Under the pieces are notes generated by a model. It did not search any database. It had not been told where the DNA came from and saw only the letters and a program-made list of their open reading frames with translations. From Gracilibacter sp. BRH_c7a (GTDB lineage: Bacteria > Bacillota > Desulfitobacteriia > Desulfitobacteriales > Syntrophobotulaceae), in the NCBI GenBank assembly GCA_001516055.1, contig LOEZ01000076.1:1-47968 (forward strand): 47,968 nucleotides of DNA, in the 5' to 3' direction. Below are positions 1-9,900 of this stretch, one piece after another (the first letter of the stretch is position 1; every line of letters starts with the position of its first letter). The position numbers were made by a program, and so were the translations under genes.

Positions 1-966
1 GGAGAGGGAGAGGGAGGGGAACAGATTGTGCTGTACACCGAACTCTTCTTCAGCGGTGTCACAACAGGCACAAAACTAATCTATGAATGGCAGGCTATGG
101 CCCTAAAGGGTGATGTAGGACCACGTGGAAGAATTGAGGTCCCCAAAAGTGAAGAAGGAGAATATATCGATTCTGGCTACAGAATCAGTGAAGCGATGGG
201 GGAGGTCTTGGTCCGACGCGGCGACGATCGTCTTGGCTGGGAAATGGCCTTTGAAGGGGATGTGCTTTATGAAGGTGACGTGATTATGACCAAAGATGAT
301 TCCGCCGTAATTATCTCCTGCCCGGATATGACACAGTTTAATATGACGTCAAATTCTTCAATTGGTGTGGATATAGCAGAAAAAGAAAGTACACTTAAAC
401 TTTTGCTTGGAAAGGTAATGACTAATGTAAAAAAGATGATTAAGGACGGCAGTATGAATGTCGAGATGTCCCAGTGTGTAGCTGGTATCAAAGGCACCAT
501 ACTCATCTGTGAAACAGATGAAACTACTTCGAGTGTGCAGGTCATTGAGGGTGAAGTTGAAGTAACGGATCTCAAAGGTGAAAAAGTTATTCTGAGTGCC
601 GGAGAGCTGGTTACTGCGCAGGATGGTGTTTTAGGACCGGTGCAGGAATTCTCCGTTGATCAGGAACTCCAGAATTGGCCGGAGGAGACCAGGAAACAGG
701 TTTATGCCGATATCGCCGAAAGAACAGGGAAAACAGCCGGAGGCAGCATGGATCAAAATACATCCGGCGAAGATCCTGCCGCCCGAGAAACTGCCGCTCA
801 GGGTACCGGCAGTGAAGAAACAGACTATAAGGAGCTTTTCGAGGAAAAAATTGCCGATCATGAAAGCCATGTCCAAAGCAAGTCTCTCTTGAAATATTTC
901 TTATTAATCATCGGGCTTGGCGTGGTCGCTGTAGGGGTCTTGGTATACATGAAAAAACGCCAATGA
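1..966 (+). CDS. FecR-domain membrane-anchored protein (5' end outside window)
   Basis: The frame is open from base 1, so the gene probably starts upstream; the first internal start would be GTG at 28. About residues 50-200 from that GTG look like a FecR domain: alternating beta-strand pattern, a GTI segment in CVAGIKGTI, and a closing VIEGEVEV...GELVTA block typical of FecR/PF04773 sensors. A Gly/Ser/Thr/Glu-rich linker follows, then one C-terminal membrane segment (KYFLLIIGLGVVAVGVLVYM) and a short basic tail, so the domain would be displayed from a C-terminal anchor. It is followed 16 bp later by another envelope gene and is probably co-transcribed with the next three. No sigma factor gene is near, so it is unlikely to be a classic FecIR pair. 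Its ligand or partner is unknown. Confidence 0.7.
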   Translation, partial: GEGEGGEQIVLYTELFFSGVTTGTKLIYEWQAMALKGDVGPRGRIEVPKSEEGEYIDSGYRISEAMGEVLVRRGDDRLGWEMAFEGDVLYEGDVIMTKDDSAVIISCPDMTQFNMTSNSSIGVDIAEKESTLKLLLGKVMTNVKKMIKDGSMNVEMSQCVAGIKGTILICETDETTSSVQVIEGEVEVTDLKGEKVILSAGELVTAQDGVLGPVQEFSVDQELQNWPEETRKQVYADIAERTGKTAGGSMDQNTSGEDPAARETAAQGTGSEETDYKELFEEKIADHESHVQSKSLLKYFLLIIGLGVVAVGVLVYMKKRQ

Positions 967-982
967 AAGAAAGGGGATTTTT

Positions 983-1582
983 ATGTATCAACAAGTCCAG
1001 AGGAACAAAGCAGGCTATTCGGAGAGGATCAATGATCCTGCCTTTGCCCAATATCTCAAAAACAACAACAGGTGGTCCATTATCTTCTCCCTTATTCTAG
1101 CTGTTTGTGCTGTTGTCGGTTTTGGAATCTATGGTGAAACAAGCTCGGATATGGACAATCCGGAAGCATTATTGATCGGACTGGCGATAGGATTGTTATT
1201 CATCGCTATCGCAATCTTTCAAATAGCAGGAAGAAAGAGGAGTAAAACGTGGGATGGCGTGGTAGTCGATAAAATGAGTGAGAAGAAACAGCGTAAAAAG
1301 AACTATGGGGAAAAGGAAGAGTACTATTGGGAGGAATACATGGTATTTTCAGTCCTGATTCGCAGTGAGGACGGTAAAGTACACAGCTTAAAGGTAGAGG
1401 ATGATGATACCGTCTACAACTATTTCCAGATCGGTGATCAGGTACGTCACCACAAAGGACTTAATTCCTATGAAAAATTCGATAAGTCAAAGGACGATAT
1501 CATCTTTTGCAACGCTTGTGCGACCTTACACGATATTCAGGAAGAGTATTGCTTAAGGTGTGGTTGTCCGCTCTTGAAATGA
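983..1582 (+). CDS. membrane protein with C-terminal zinc ribbon
   Basis: This 199-residue protein is not one I recognise by name. Two hydrophobic segments lie near residues 30-50 and 60-80, then a charged, beta-rich cytoplasmic or extracellular part. The last 30 residues carry two CxxC pairs (CNAC and CLRC, about 15 residues apart) that should bind one zinc. The ATG has an AAAGGGG ribosome site about 8 bases upstream. It lies 16 bp after the FecR-domain gene and 100 bp before the next membrane protein gene, suggesting a shared envelope function. The function is unknown. Confidence 0.65.
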   Translation: MYQQVQRNKAGYSERINDPAFAQYLKNNNRWSIIFSLILAVCAVVGFGIYGETSSDMDNPEALLIGLAIGLLFIAIAIFQIAGRKRSKTWDGVVVDKMSEKKQRKKNYGEKEEYYWEEYMVFSVLIRSEDGKVHSLKVEDDDTVYNYFQIGDQVRHHKGLNSYEKFDKSKDDIIFCNACATLHDIQEEYCLRCGCPLLK

Positions 1583-1683
1583 GGGCACCATGAAACTGCA
1601 GTGGGAAACTCAGGTTCCTCTTTTAAACGCAGCTTAACAAGAATGCAAAGTATGATAATTAAGAAAGAAAAGGGGTGTTGGAG

Positions 1684-2604
1684 TTGTTAGACAGTCTGAA
1701 AAAGCTGACCAAAAGCACTACTGAGGCAGCAGTTAAAAAAGCATCTTTAGCAGCACGTCGAAAGGCTGGATTGGTGGCCGGTGGTCTGATGGATAATCAT
1801 ATTGATGCTCCCGCATTCAGCGGAGAGATCTTATTATCTCAAAGCTTGATCTATAAAGAACCAGCAGCAGATTCAATTCTGAATCCGCTTAAAGTGTTGA
1901 CCCAGGGAATAAGTAGTCTTTTTAGTAACTTTAAGACAGTATTTAAGAGCAAAAGAAAACTAATCCCGGCACTAGCTCTTGCAGTTATCTGGATGGTGTT
2001 AATCCTGCTGCGATTATTGGGAGTTAACGCCATGCCTGTAAATATCTTGTCTTTTCTGACGTTTGCCCAAGGAGGGCTTAGCCCGAACCTATTTCACATC
2101 ATTGGCGGTGTCATCGGTAAAGGTGTTTTTGCTGGTTTGGTTCTGTCTTTTTTCTCGGGTCAAAATCCACTACAGAATTTCACCAGCGGAATAAAGCAAA
2201 TCTCTAATCTTATTTTTACTAAGAGTTTGAATGAGATTGCAGCCTTACTTATTGGTGCCGGAGCAGCACTGATTGCCTATAATTTTATGGCTGGTCAGGC
2301 TTCACTGGAAATGAGTATGGCTGCTGTAGCCGGGTTTATCTTATCCCTTCGTGCTTTGGGGAATCGTACGGGATTTTTAAAAAGTTTTGTTTATTCCGTC
2401 GTAGCCAAGATAAAAAGAGGCAAACAGGTAGATACAGTATATGTGAACCGCATCATTGCTGGGATGTCAATGGGTTTTGTCCTGTCTATGCCTCTTTCCC
2501 TTACTAATATTCTAACAATCGGATATCTGGCAGGTTTCCTTCTCCTGATAGCAGGAATAGTCCTGAGTATTACTTCCGGAAAAGGCAAGGAGGTGGCGGC
2601 ATAA
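1684..2604 (+). CDS. polytopic membrane protein, unknown function
   Basis: The protein is about 306 residues from TTG at 1684. That start is preferred because an AAAGGGG ribosome site at 1669-1675 lies 8 bases before it; the GTG at 1675 would overlap the site. A basic, Ala/Lys-rich N-terminus of about 80 residues precedes at least five hydrophobic segments (for example PALALAVIWMVLILLRLLGV and a Gly-rich hairpin near the middle). The C-terminus ends in two close membrane helices. The stop overlaps the next start (TAATG), so translation of the large exported protein is probably coupled to it. I do not recognise the family. Confidence 0.65.
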   Translation: MLDSLKKLTKSTTEAAVKKASLAARRKAGLVAGGLMDNHIDAPAFSGEILLSQSLIYKEPAADSILNPLKVLTQGISSLFSNFKTVFKSKRKLIPALALAVIWMVLILLRLLGVNAMPVNILSFLTFAQGGLSPNLFHIIGGVIGKGVFAGLVLSFFSGQNPLQNFTSGIKQISNLIFTKSLNEIAALLIGAGAALIAYNFMAGQASLEMSMAAVAGFILSLRALGNRTGFLKSFVYSVVAKIKRGKQVDTVYVNRIIAGMSMGFVLSMPLSLTNILTIGYLAGFLLLIAGIVLSITSGKGKEVAA

Positions 2605-5468
2605 TGAGTAATACAACAAAAATGATTAAAAAAGTCCTGATATGTCTTACTGCAGCCGTGGTCTTACTGCTAAATGCCCCATTCTTTGTCTGGGCAGCAG
2701 AGGGAAAGATTACGTTTACCATGGATGCTCAAGTCGGAAAAAGCGATTTTGGCAGATGGACAGAAACGAAAACTTTGAACTTTTACTATAGTGTCAGTCA
2801 AGACGGACAGCAGGTAATAGGGGAAACACCCTTCTTGAGCACTGACTCCCCGAACATTAGAAAAACATCGGTCAAGATAGAATTGGACAAAATATCCTCC
2901 GAATACACAATAGATATATATCAGGACGGAACAGATAATTGGGGAAGAACAAATTCAAAAAAACAGGTAGCCACTTTGTCAGTACCCGGAAATAAATCCT
3001 TGAATTTGGGGTTCACCTGTTGGGATGGCAGTGCCTGGAGCTTCGGCTTTAAGGATGGGTCATCAGATTCAGAAAGCATTATTAATACTGAAGCATCTGC
3101 AACTGCAGGTGAGACTGATATTCCCGTACCAGTAGCTGTGGTCGTCGGTGTGCTGGGTGCAGCAGCGGCTGTGGCTGCAGCAGGATCGGCTGCAGGAACG
3201 GGAGCGGCTGCCGGTAGTAGCTTAGTGGGGTCTGAGAGTGGCGGTGAAAATAGCGAGGACGAAAATGGAAGCACCTACAAAATGTATATACGCAAGGATT
3301 TCGGGAATAAGATTCGTTATGACAAACCAGCCGTGACTGTCTATGCCAGGATGGGGGAAGTCAAATCAGACGGTACGGAAATAGATCGTCCGGACTTAAC
3401 AGAGCAGATGGAGATTTTCTCAGGCACAGGTGTATTGAAAGTCAGCTCCCAAACTATGGCGGGGAATTATATGGGTGCCCTGGTTGAAGCTGAAACCGTG
3501 AAGAGGGCACAGAACCCGACGGAGGGGATTATCAGTTTTAAGTTCACCGGGGAAGGCGGATATTTCCAGAATAATGTAACCTTCAAACTTATTGGAGAAC
3601 CCTACATTACTTTCCCAGAACGTGGTGAAAACCTGGAAATGACTGTTGACATGCTCTATGGTGACGATGGTATATACGAAGTCCCGTTTGAGCTGGTCGA
3701 CTTTATGGAGAAGCCCGTAAGTGTCAAAGCGCAGCCACAGGATGGAAGTCCGTTTAGTCTGGAACTGGAAGCAATTGATGATTTCCATTATATCGCCAGA
3801 CTGCAGAACACCAGCACCAAGCCTCAAAAAATCCAGGCTCAGAGTAAAATCTTTACTATTAACGTAACAGCAGAAAATCAAACAGAATATGCCAAGTCCA
3901 CCTTCAGAGCAGTTCTATATCCCGAGGGTATCTCGGTTCGGGTGATAAAGTATAATGAAGACGGTTATGCACTAATCAGTGCCTATGAAGACACGAACAC
4001 GGAAGAAGCAGGTGATGTAACCCCGACAAGATTCTTGGTAGAGCTTGCAGTTGGTACTGTCGATGAAAACGGCAGGAATAAGGCCAAACTGGTGGATGCC
4101 AGTGAATATAAACCGGAGTTTGCGAAGCTTGAAGGTACGAATAACAGAACAGAAGAACTCGTTAAACGCTTTCAATATGAGATCAAGGATGCTGGAAAAG
4201 CTGCCTTTACATTCCAGCCCCTTATGCAGATACCGGAACTAGAAAATCCTTATTATGTCAAACTACCGATTACCTGTGAATATGCAGGTGAAACCTATAC
4301 CCTGGATCTGCCGGTCAGATTGATCGGGGAAAAACTAAAACCCATGGGAGAGCGCAAAGAAGAGCTGAGGCTACTTCTAAAGCGGATACGCCGCTATATG
4401 CCTCCTGAAGAATGGCATGATATCCTGGCGAAGATCAAGCCTGACCTGGATAAGCGGTCAGCGGAAGAACTGCGTCTGCTGAGCAAGAGTGTGATATATA
4501 CCGCTCAGGCCCGACTGTTATCGGAAGCTGCAGCACAGACGAATTGGGCGGAGACCCTTGATTGGTGTATTGGAGCACTCTCCGTCATCAAATGGGTAGG
4601 AGACCAAGCCTTCTCCTATCTGGCCACAGTCTATACCGGACCGGCTGGAGATGCCATCCTCTCTCCGATGAAAGATATGCTGACAGCACTTATTGGTGAA
4701 GCCGGAGCTTCCATCCTGGTGGGAGAAGGCTTCGAATATGAGACCTTGCAGCTCGGAAATTCCGTTGGCACCATGCTGGAAAATCTAATTATGTCCAGCG
4801 TAGATGTCAGTATCCATGAAATTAGACAGATCGCTTCCGTCTTGGCAGGATTTGCAGTCGTAAACGTCGCCAAGCATTATGTCCTGGATCTGGACAAAAA
4901 CGGCCAGCGTAGCTTCTATAATGCCCTGTTATCGGGATTTGGTGATATCACCGCCAATTGCATGAAGATAGCGGGGGGTACTTTCTTTGAAAAGGCCATG
5001 AAGAGTAAAGCGGCAGAGAATGCTATGAAGACTTACTGCGGCAAATGGATACGGCAGTATCTTGTCAAATATCTGCCTGATATTGAAATCTACTTCTCGG
5101 AATGCATGGTATCCATCGCCAAGTTCGATATCGTCAAGAAATATATCGAAGAGTTGTGCGGATTCGGTACGGTGGAACTTTTCAGCCGCAACAGGAAAGA
5201 GATAGAGAAAAGTATAGACCAAGCCTATAAAGATACTAACGCGGAAATCACAGAATTCGGCAAAAGGCTGGAGGCGTCCAATTATGTAGTAACGATAACC
5301 CTCTGGAGCGATGAGAACAATCCGGATAACAGCCTGATGGTGGACGTCGATCTAATGAAAGTCAAGGATAGTCTCTTCGACTATATTTTTGACAGCATCT
5401 GTGGTATCTTCCCGTTCCCACAAAATAGCACTACTGTCCCGGGCGATCCTGTTTTCACCCAGAACTAA
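2604..5468 (+). CDS. large exported protein with Ala-rich hydrophobic segment, unknown function
   Basis: The protein has 954 residues. An N-terminal signal peptide is clear: basic MIKK, then a hydrophobic core (VLICLTAAVVLLL) and a WAAEG cleavage-like site near residue 32. Residues about 35-165 form a beta-rich domain. A very Ala/Gly-rich hydrophobic stretch near residues 173-205 may be a membrane segment or flexible linker. Several beta-rich, Ig-like stretches follow to about residue 570, then a long mainly helical C-terminal half with a hydrophobic patch around the GPAGDAILSPMKDMLTALIG region. The start is set by GGAGGTGG at 2589-2596 and overlaps the previous stop. With the FecR-domain and zinc-ribbon membrane proteins upstream it suggests a multi-component surface apparatus, but no enzymatic motif was found. 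It ends in a terminator 70 bp downstream. Confidence 0.65.
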   Translation: MSNTTKMIKKVLICLTAAVVLLLNAPFFVWAAEGKITFTMDAQVGKSDFGRWTETKTLNFYYSVSQDGQQVIGETPFLSTDSPNIRKTSVKIELDKISSEYTIDIYQDGTDNWGRTNSKKQVATLSVPGNKSLNLGFTCWDGSAWSFGFKDGSSDSESIINTEASATAGETDIPVPVAVVVGVLGAAAAVAAAGSAAGTGAAAGSSLVGSESGGENSEDENGSTYKMYIRKDFGNKIRYDKPAVTVYARMGEVKSDGTEIDRPDLTEQMEIFSGTGVLKVSSQTMAGNYMGALVEAETVKRAQNPTEGIISFKFTGEGGYFQNNVTFKLIGEPYITFPERGENLEMTVDMLYGDDGIYEVPFELVDFMEKPVSVKAQPQDGSPFSLELEAIDDFHYIARLQNTSTKPQKIQAQSKIFTINVTAENQTEYAKSTFRAVLYPEGISVRVIKYNEDGYALISAYEDTNTEEAGDVTPTRFLVELAVGTVDENGRNKAKLVDASEYKPEFAKLEGTNNRTEELVKRFQYEIKDAGKAAFTFQPLMQIPELENPYYVKLPITCEYAGETYTLDLPVRLIGEKLKPMGERKEELRLLLKRIRRYMPPEEWHDILAKIKPDLDKRSAEELRLLSKSVIYTAQARLLSEAAAQTNWAETLDWCIGALSVIKWVGDQAFSYLATVYTGPAGDAILSPMKDMLTALIGEAGASILVGEGFEYETLQLGNSVGTMLENLIMSSVDVSIHEIRQIASVLAGFAVVNVAKHYVLDLDKNGQRSFYNALLSGFGDITANCMKIAGGTFFEKAMKSKAAENAMKTYCGKWIRQYLVKYLPDIEIYFSECMVSIAKFDIVKKYIEELCGFGTVELFSRNRKEIEKSIDQAYKDTNAEITEFGKRLEASNYVVTITLWSDENNPDNSLMVDVDLMKVKDSLFDYIFDSICGIFPFPQNSTTVPGDPVFTQN

Positions 5469-5537
5469 TAATATCAATCAAAAATAATGTGGAATATAAA
5501 AATGGGTTTGACCCTATACGACAATTATTATGAGAGT

Positions 5538-5578
5538 AACGCTAGTAATTTTAATGGATCACTGGCGTTTATTTTTTT
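5538..5578 (+). terminator. Rho-independent terminator after the envelope operon
   Basis: AACGCTAGT (5538-5546) pairs with ACTGGCGTT (5561-5569) with one mismatch around a 14-base loop, and is followed by a run of T to 5578. The position, 70 bp after the stop of the 954-residue protein, fits the end of the first operon. The remaining 180 bp to the next gene is AT-rich and shows no further gene. Confidence 0.7.
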
Positions 5579-5760
5579 GCTGCTTAATAGCTTATACTTA
5601 ATAGAGGAAAGTTATATAAACTGTAGAATACTTTGGTATATACTCGAAACCATTTTTTTATAGGTATAGTTACTTGTAAAGATAGGCGTTATGTCTAAAA
5701 TGGATAGATTCAATAAAAGAGATTAAAGAACTGATTCTTGCTTTTTTGGAGTGAAAGAAA

Positions 5761-6234
5761 ATGAAATGGGATAGATGGAAGCAAATATTAGCTATAATCA
5801 TAAGTTTTGTAATTCTTTTAACTTTGCCACTATTAGGGGAGATATATTATAAAACTCCGTACTACATTATAATAATTCTGTTAATTCCAGTTGCCATCCA
5901 TAAATTTATTTGGAACAAAAAATACGAGCAGAAGTTCTATGAAAAATGGCATAAGGCTAGAGAACAAGGATTTAAAATCAACGTTGCTCGAGAAGGAGCA
6001 AAAGGATTTACATTAATGATAGTACTAGTATTAATAGATCAGTTTTTGGGGCGCGGTCTTACTCCGTTCGATATAGTATATAAATTGCCAAGCGGCATTT
6101 TAATATGGTTACTAGTTTTGCTAATGGCATTCAGTTTAGCTATAGGAGTAGCGGCCTGGTACGGGAATGAAAAAAGATACTGCCGTATCTATTTTGAAAG
6201 TAAAAACCAACAGGAAATAGATGATGATTCGTAA
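5761..6234 (+). CDS. small four-helix membrane protein
   Basis: This 157-residue protein has about four hydrophobic segments: ILAIIISFVILLTLPLLG, IIIILLIPVAIHKFIW, a middle LMIVLVLIDQFLG helix, and a long final helix GILIWLLVLLMAFSLAIGVA. A basic loop (NKKYEQKFYEKWHKAREQGFK) lies between helices 2 and 3. The ribosome site GGAGTGAAAGAA precedes ATG 5761. It stands alone between the envelope operon and the defence-like operon. I do not recognise the family; AT-rich composition like its right-hand neighbours suggests it belongs to the island. Confidence 0.55.
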   Translation: MKWDRWKQILAIIISFVILLTLPLLGEIYYKTPYYIIIILLIPVAIHKFIWNKKYEQKFYEKWHKAREQGFKINVAREGAKGFTLMIVLVLIDQFLGRGLTPFDIVYKLPSGILIWLLVLLMAFSLAIGVAAWYGNEKRYCRIYFESKNQQEIDDDS

Positions 6235-6332
6235 GAGCCGATGTGAGAGACTGACTTCTTTAAGATTTGATGCACAATGAGTGAATCATAGAGAAGTGAT
6301 AGCTAGGACAAAACGGGAAAGGAAATAATCCA

Positions 6333-6929
6333 ATGTTTTCAGATGTGGAAATTAAACTAAAGAAAAGAAATAAACTGTTGTTTTCTCGTGATAGTCAATG
6401 CTTACAAGATTTAATAATACTTATTCAAATACAAAATCACCGTACTCTTGTGATGTGGGCCTTGGATTGTGCAAAACTACCTTTGTCACAATTTGAAGCA
6501 AAGTATCCAGATGAACTCAGACCCAGAACGTGTTTAGAGCTTTGTGAAGCTTGGGCAAGAGGCAAAATAAAAATGCCTGGAGCAAAACGGGCTATTTTGG
6601 ATGCACATGCAGTAGCAAAAACTATTGATGACTGTGAATATGGTGCTTTGTGCCACGCGATTGGCCATGCCGGGGCAACTGTGCATGTAGAAACACACGC
6701 TTTAGGGTTGCCAATCTATGAATTGACAGCATTGGTCTTAAAATACGGAAAAGATAACTACCAAAAAGCAGTCAGCGAAAAGATAGATTACTATTATCAT
6801 CGCCTGGTGCACTGGCAAGAAAATACCGATAAACTTGAACTGGATTGGGCTGATTTTTTAGCTGATGACACTAGACCTAACAAGGAAAAAATATTACGTG
6901 AAAAACGAAAGCTAAAACAACAAAGATGA
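6333..6929 (+). CDS. Imm5-like putative immunity protein
   Basis: This 198-residue, mainly helical protein matches the pattern of the family usually annotated 'putative immunity protein' (Imm-5-like). Features are an N-terminal LVMWALDCAKLPL block, a central RPRTCLELCEAWARGKIKM helix pair, the conserved DAHAVAK segment, and AIGHAGATVHVETHALGLP with spaced histidines. The C-terminus is highly charged. Family knowledge links such domains with polymorphic-toxin and conflict loci; the molecular activity is not established. The gene ends about 66 bp before the TTG start of the large STAND protein on the same strand, so the two are probably one transcript. No toxin of the polymorphic type is next to it, so here it may serve as a partner or modulator of the STAND protein. 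Confidence 0.65.
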   Translation: MFSDVEIKLKKRNKLLFSRDSQCLQDLIILIQIQNHRTLVMWALDCAKLPLSQFEAKYPDELRPRTCLELCEAWARGKIKMPGAKRAILDAHAVAKTIDDCEYGALCHAIGHAGATVHVETHALGLPIYELTALVLKYGKDNYQKAVSEKIDYYYHRLVHWQENTDKLELDWADFLADDTRPNKEKILREKRKLKQQR

Positions 6930-6995
6930 AGAACTATGTTTTTCATCTTTGTTAACTGGAATCAGCAAATAGTGATGCTTAAAGGGGTTTTTATT

Positions 6996-9900
6996 TTGCA
7001 ATGTCCTAAATGCGGACTGGAGTTAACCAAAGTATTTGAGTTTAATATTTGTCCTGTTCATGGTCAGATCACGGATGCAGAAGAAACTATTCCGCTTTTT
7101 TCAGTAGAGTTTATCCGGCTAGTCGATGAACTAGGTAAAGTTATGCCTTTTTCCTTAGTCCATCAATTTAATTGGTTAAATGTAGAAATCAGTAAGCAAA
7201 ACCCCATTGCTTCAGCCTGGCAGTTGAGGGATTGTTTTGAATACTTAATACGTTTTCTGGCAGTTATAGAATTAGCGGAGTTCTTCCGAGTCCAGAGAAA
7301 TGAAGCCTACACCCAGCAGATTGTCTCTCTACTTACCAAACCCCAGGGATTATCTCTAGGCGATTGGTGGAGTTTAGTGGATACAATCTGTGCTTATTGG
7401 TCAAGGGAAGATAGCGGTGACCAACCGATATTCCCATCGATTGTAAAGTTAGTAATAAACGAGAGAGGAAGAAAAACCGAACTGGCTCAGATGTTAGGGA
7501 GCGGATCTAAAAATGTGATCAACTGGAGAAACAAAGTTTTTGGACATGGTGTTTTCCAAAGAGAAAATAGCTGGTATGCCGATGAATGTATATATTGGAT
7601 TAACAAATTGTTTTCTTTCCAAAAATTACTAGAAGAGGTCTTTAAAGATCTTAGTATTTACGTAGATAGAAGTCAAATCTACTTAACCTACGGGAGTAAA
7701 AACCTAAAATTATCTCCATTTGTCCAATTTCTCGCCTGCAAGAGATGTAATAGGGAAAGCTATTATTATCTTGATAAAACTAAAATATTCCGGGCTCATA
7801 ATACTCTCAGCACTCATTATATTGATTATGCTTGCGGTGATCTAGCAGAAGTACGTGATGCTCCTGAAATTGAGCGATTTATTTTAGAATATATTAAGGA
7901 TTCCGGCAAATATAATTGGGAGCGTACTAGCTACGATTCAAGTCGGTATTATGAATGGGAACAAAAACTTATCAGGGATTTTGAAGAGGAATACTATCCT
8001 TTTCCTCATTTTATGCAGAAATTAAAACTGTGGTTTGCCGATAACCCTTGTGGCTACCTCTGGATCAAAGGAGAGGGTGGAACTGGCAAGAGTTTTCTCG
8101 TTGAGGGCTTTGGCCGGATATTAAAAGAAGAGGGTTATATTGTTTTGACATATCGCCTAGCCATGGGACAGTTTTGCGATTACAGGACTTTTATAATTGA
8201 ATTAGCCCACCAATTACGCAATACACTTAGCCACCGAACGCAAGAGATTCAAGCAAAAAATTCTCAACTCCAGGATCTCCAGGCACAATTCATAGAATTC
8301 GTAAGGGAGACAATGCTGGCAAATAATATAGACAGTTTAGTTCTTATCGTTGATGGTATTGATGAGATACCTGTCGGGCAGATCTCATTATTGAATATCT
8401 TTCCTCCAGCATCCCAATTGCCTCGAGGGTTATATATAGTTCTTTCCGGCCGCCCTTCTTTGAATGAAACTGCTAATAAACAGGTAAATAGGATAAAAGG
8501 AGAAAGTTCCCTCTACTGGCAGGAAATTACGTTAGAACACTCCTCGAAGCAATACCGGGAATTGCTAGACGGCTATATTAGACGCGAGCTTGGTGATAGC
8601 TTTTCCCAGAACTTAGCCTCTAAAATTATTAATTTATCAGAGGGCCGATTCCTATATGTATACCATTACTGCCAGGCCCTAAAGAGCAGAGTTATTAGAG
8701 AAGATGAACTGATCGAGGATCAATCTTTTTATCAGTGCTACTTGTCGTTGTTAAATGATAAGCTTGGGGAAAGGATGTTTAAACAAGTTTTCTGGAATAT
8801 GATCTTAGTTTTAGCTGCAGCCCGAGAACCCCTTGAACTGGAATGTCTAGAAAATTGGGGCTTTCCACGGGAGGATATATTTCTATTTATTCAGCAGTTT
8901 AAAGATTTTATTTCTACGGAATTTACTCAAGAACGACTAAAGCTACAAATTGCTCATCAAAATCTGACTAGGTTTGTTTGTGAAGATCATGATCTAAATA
9001 AGCAGTTTCAGGCGATACAGATTTTTATCGCCAACAAAGGACTTGACCTCTATAGCGGGCAGTGGTTAAAGATTGAACCTGATGATTATCTCGGCAATTA
9101 CTATTTAAAGCATTTACCATATCACTTGAACGAAGCTGATTTATCGGGAGCCGAGATAAGCTCAGCACCAGTTTATGGGATAGCTTGTTATAAATCTGCT
9201 ATCAATCAAATTCAAGCGCGTAATTTTCAATCTGCATTATTATTACTAGATAACTCGATAGGTTTATTAAAGGATCTAGATATTATTACTTTTTTAGAGT
9301 CGTTGTCTGCAAAAGCAACATTACTAAAACAATTAGGAAGCTACCGAGAAGCAATAGTTTGCTTTACGGACCTGGAAAACGAAGCCTCAAAAATCGATGC
9401 AAAAAAGTACCAGATCCAGGCACTATACGAACGGCAATGGATAAATGACATCATGGGCAATCGAAAAGATGCTTTTGCTGACCTTGTCTTCTTAAAGGAC
9501 TTATTGCTTGAAGAAAAGTCTGAACTATTAGCCGAAGTATACCTATCTCTCGCCTGGCATTATCATTTTACAAATATTAATCAAGCTATTACTTTAGTAG
9601 AAGATGCTGTTAAAGTATCTGTCAAAGCCAATAAAGACTTGTTTGAACTTAAAGTTCATCTTATGCTTGGGAGAGCTTATGCAAGCAGTGGTCGGCTTGA
9701 ACTTGCTATAAAGGAGTATGATTCTGTTTGGCCAAAATTAGCTTCTCCCTCTTTTGATCATATAAATAGCGATTATAACTTACGTTTGCTGATCATCGAG
9801 GCAGTTGTTGGCTGTATAGATTATGGGGATTACTACAAGGCTCTCCAAATGATCAGCCATATTAATAATTTACTAGACCTTAATTTGCTTGAGAAAAGCT

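Noticed and set aside
3420-3881. Long minus-strand open frame of 153 codons
   Set aside because: It lies wholly inside the well-supported 954-residue gene, has no ribosome site and shows no protein pattern.
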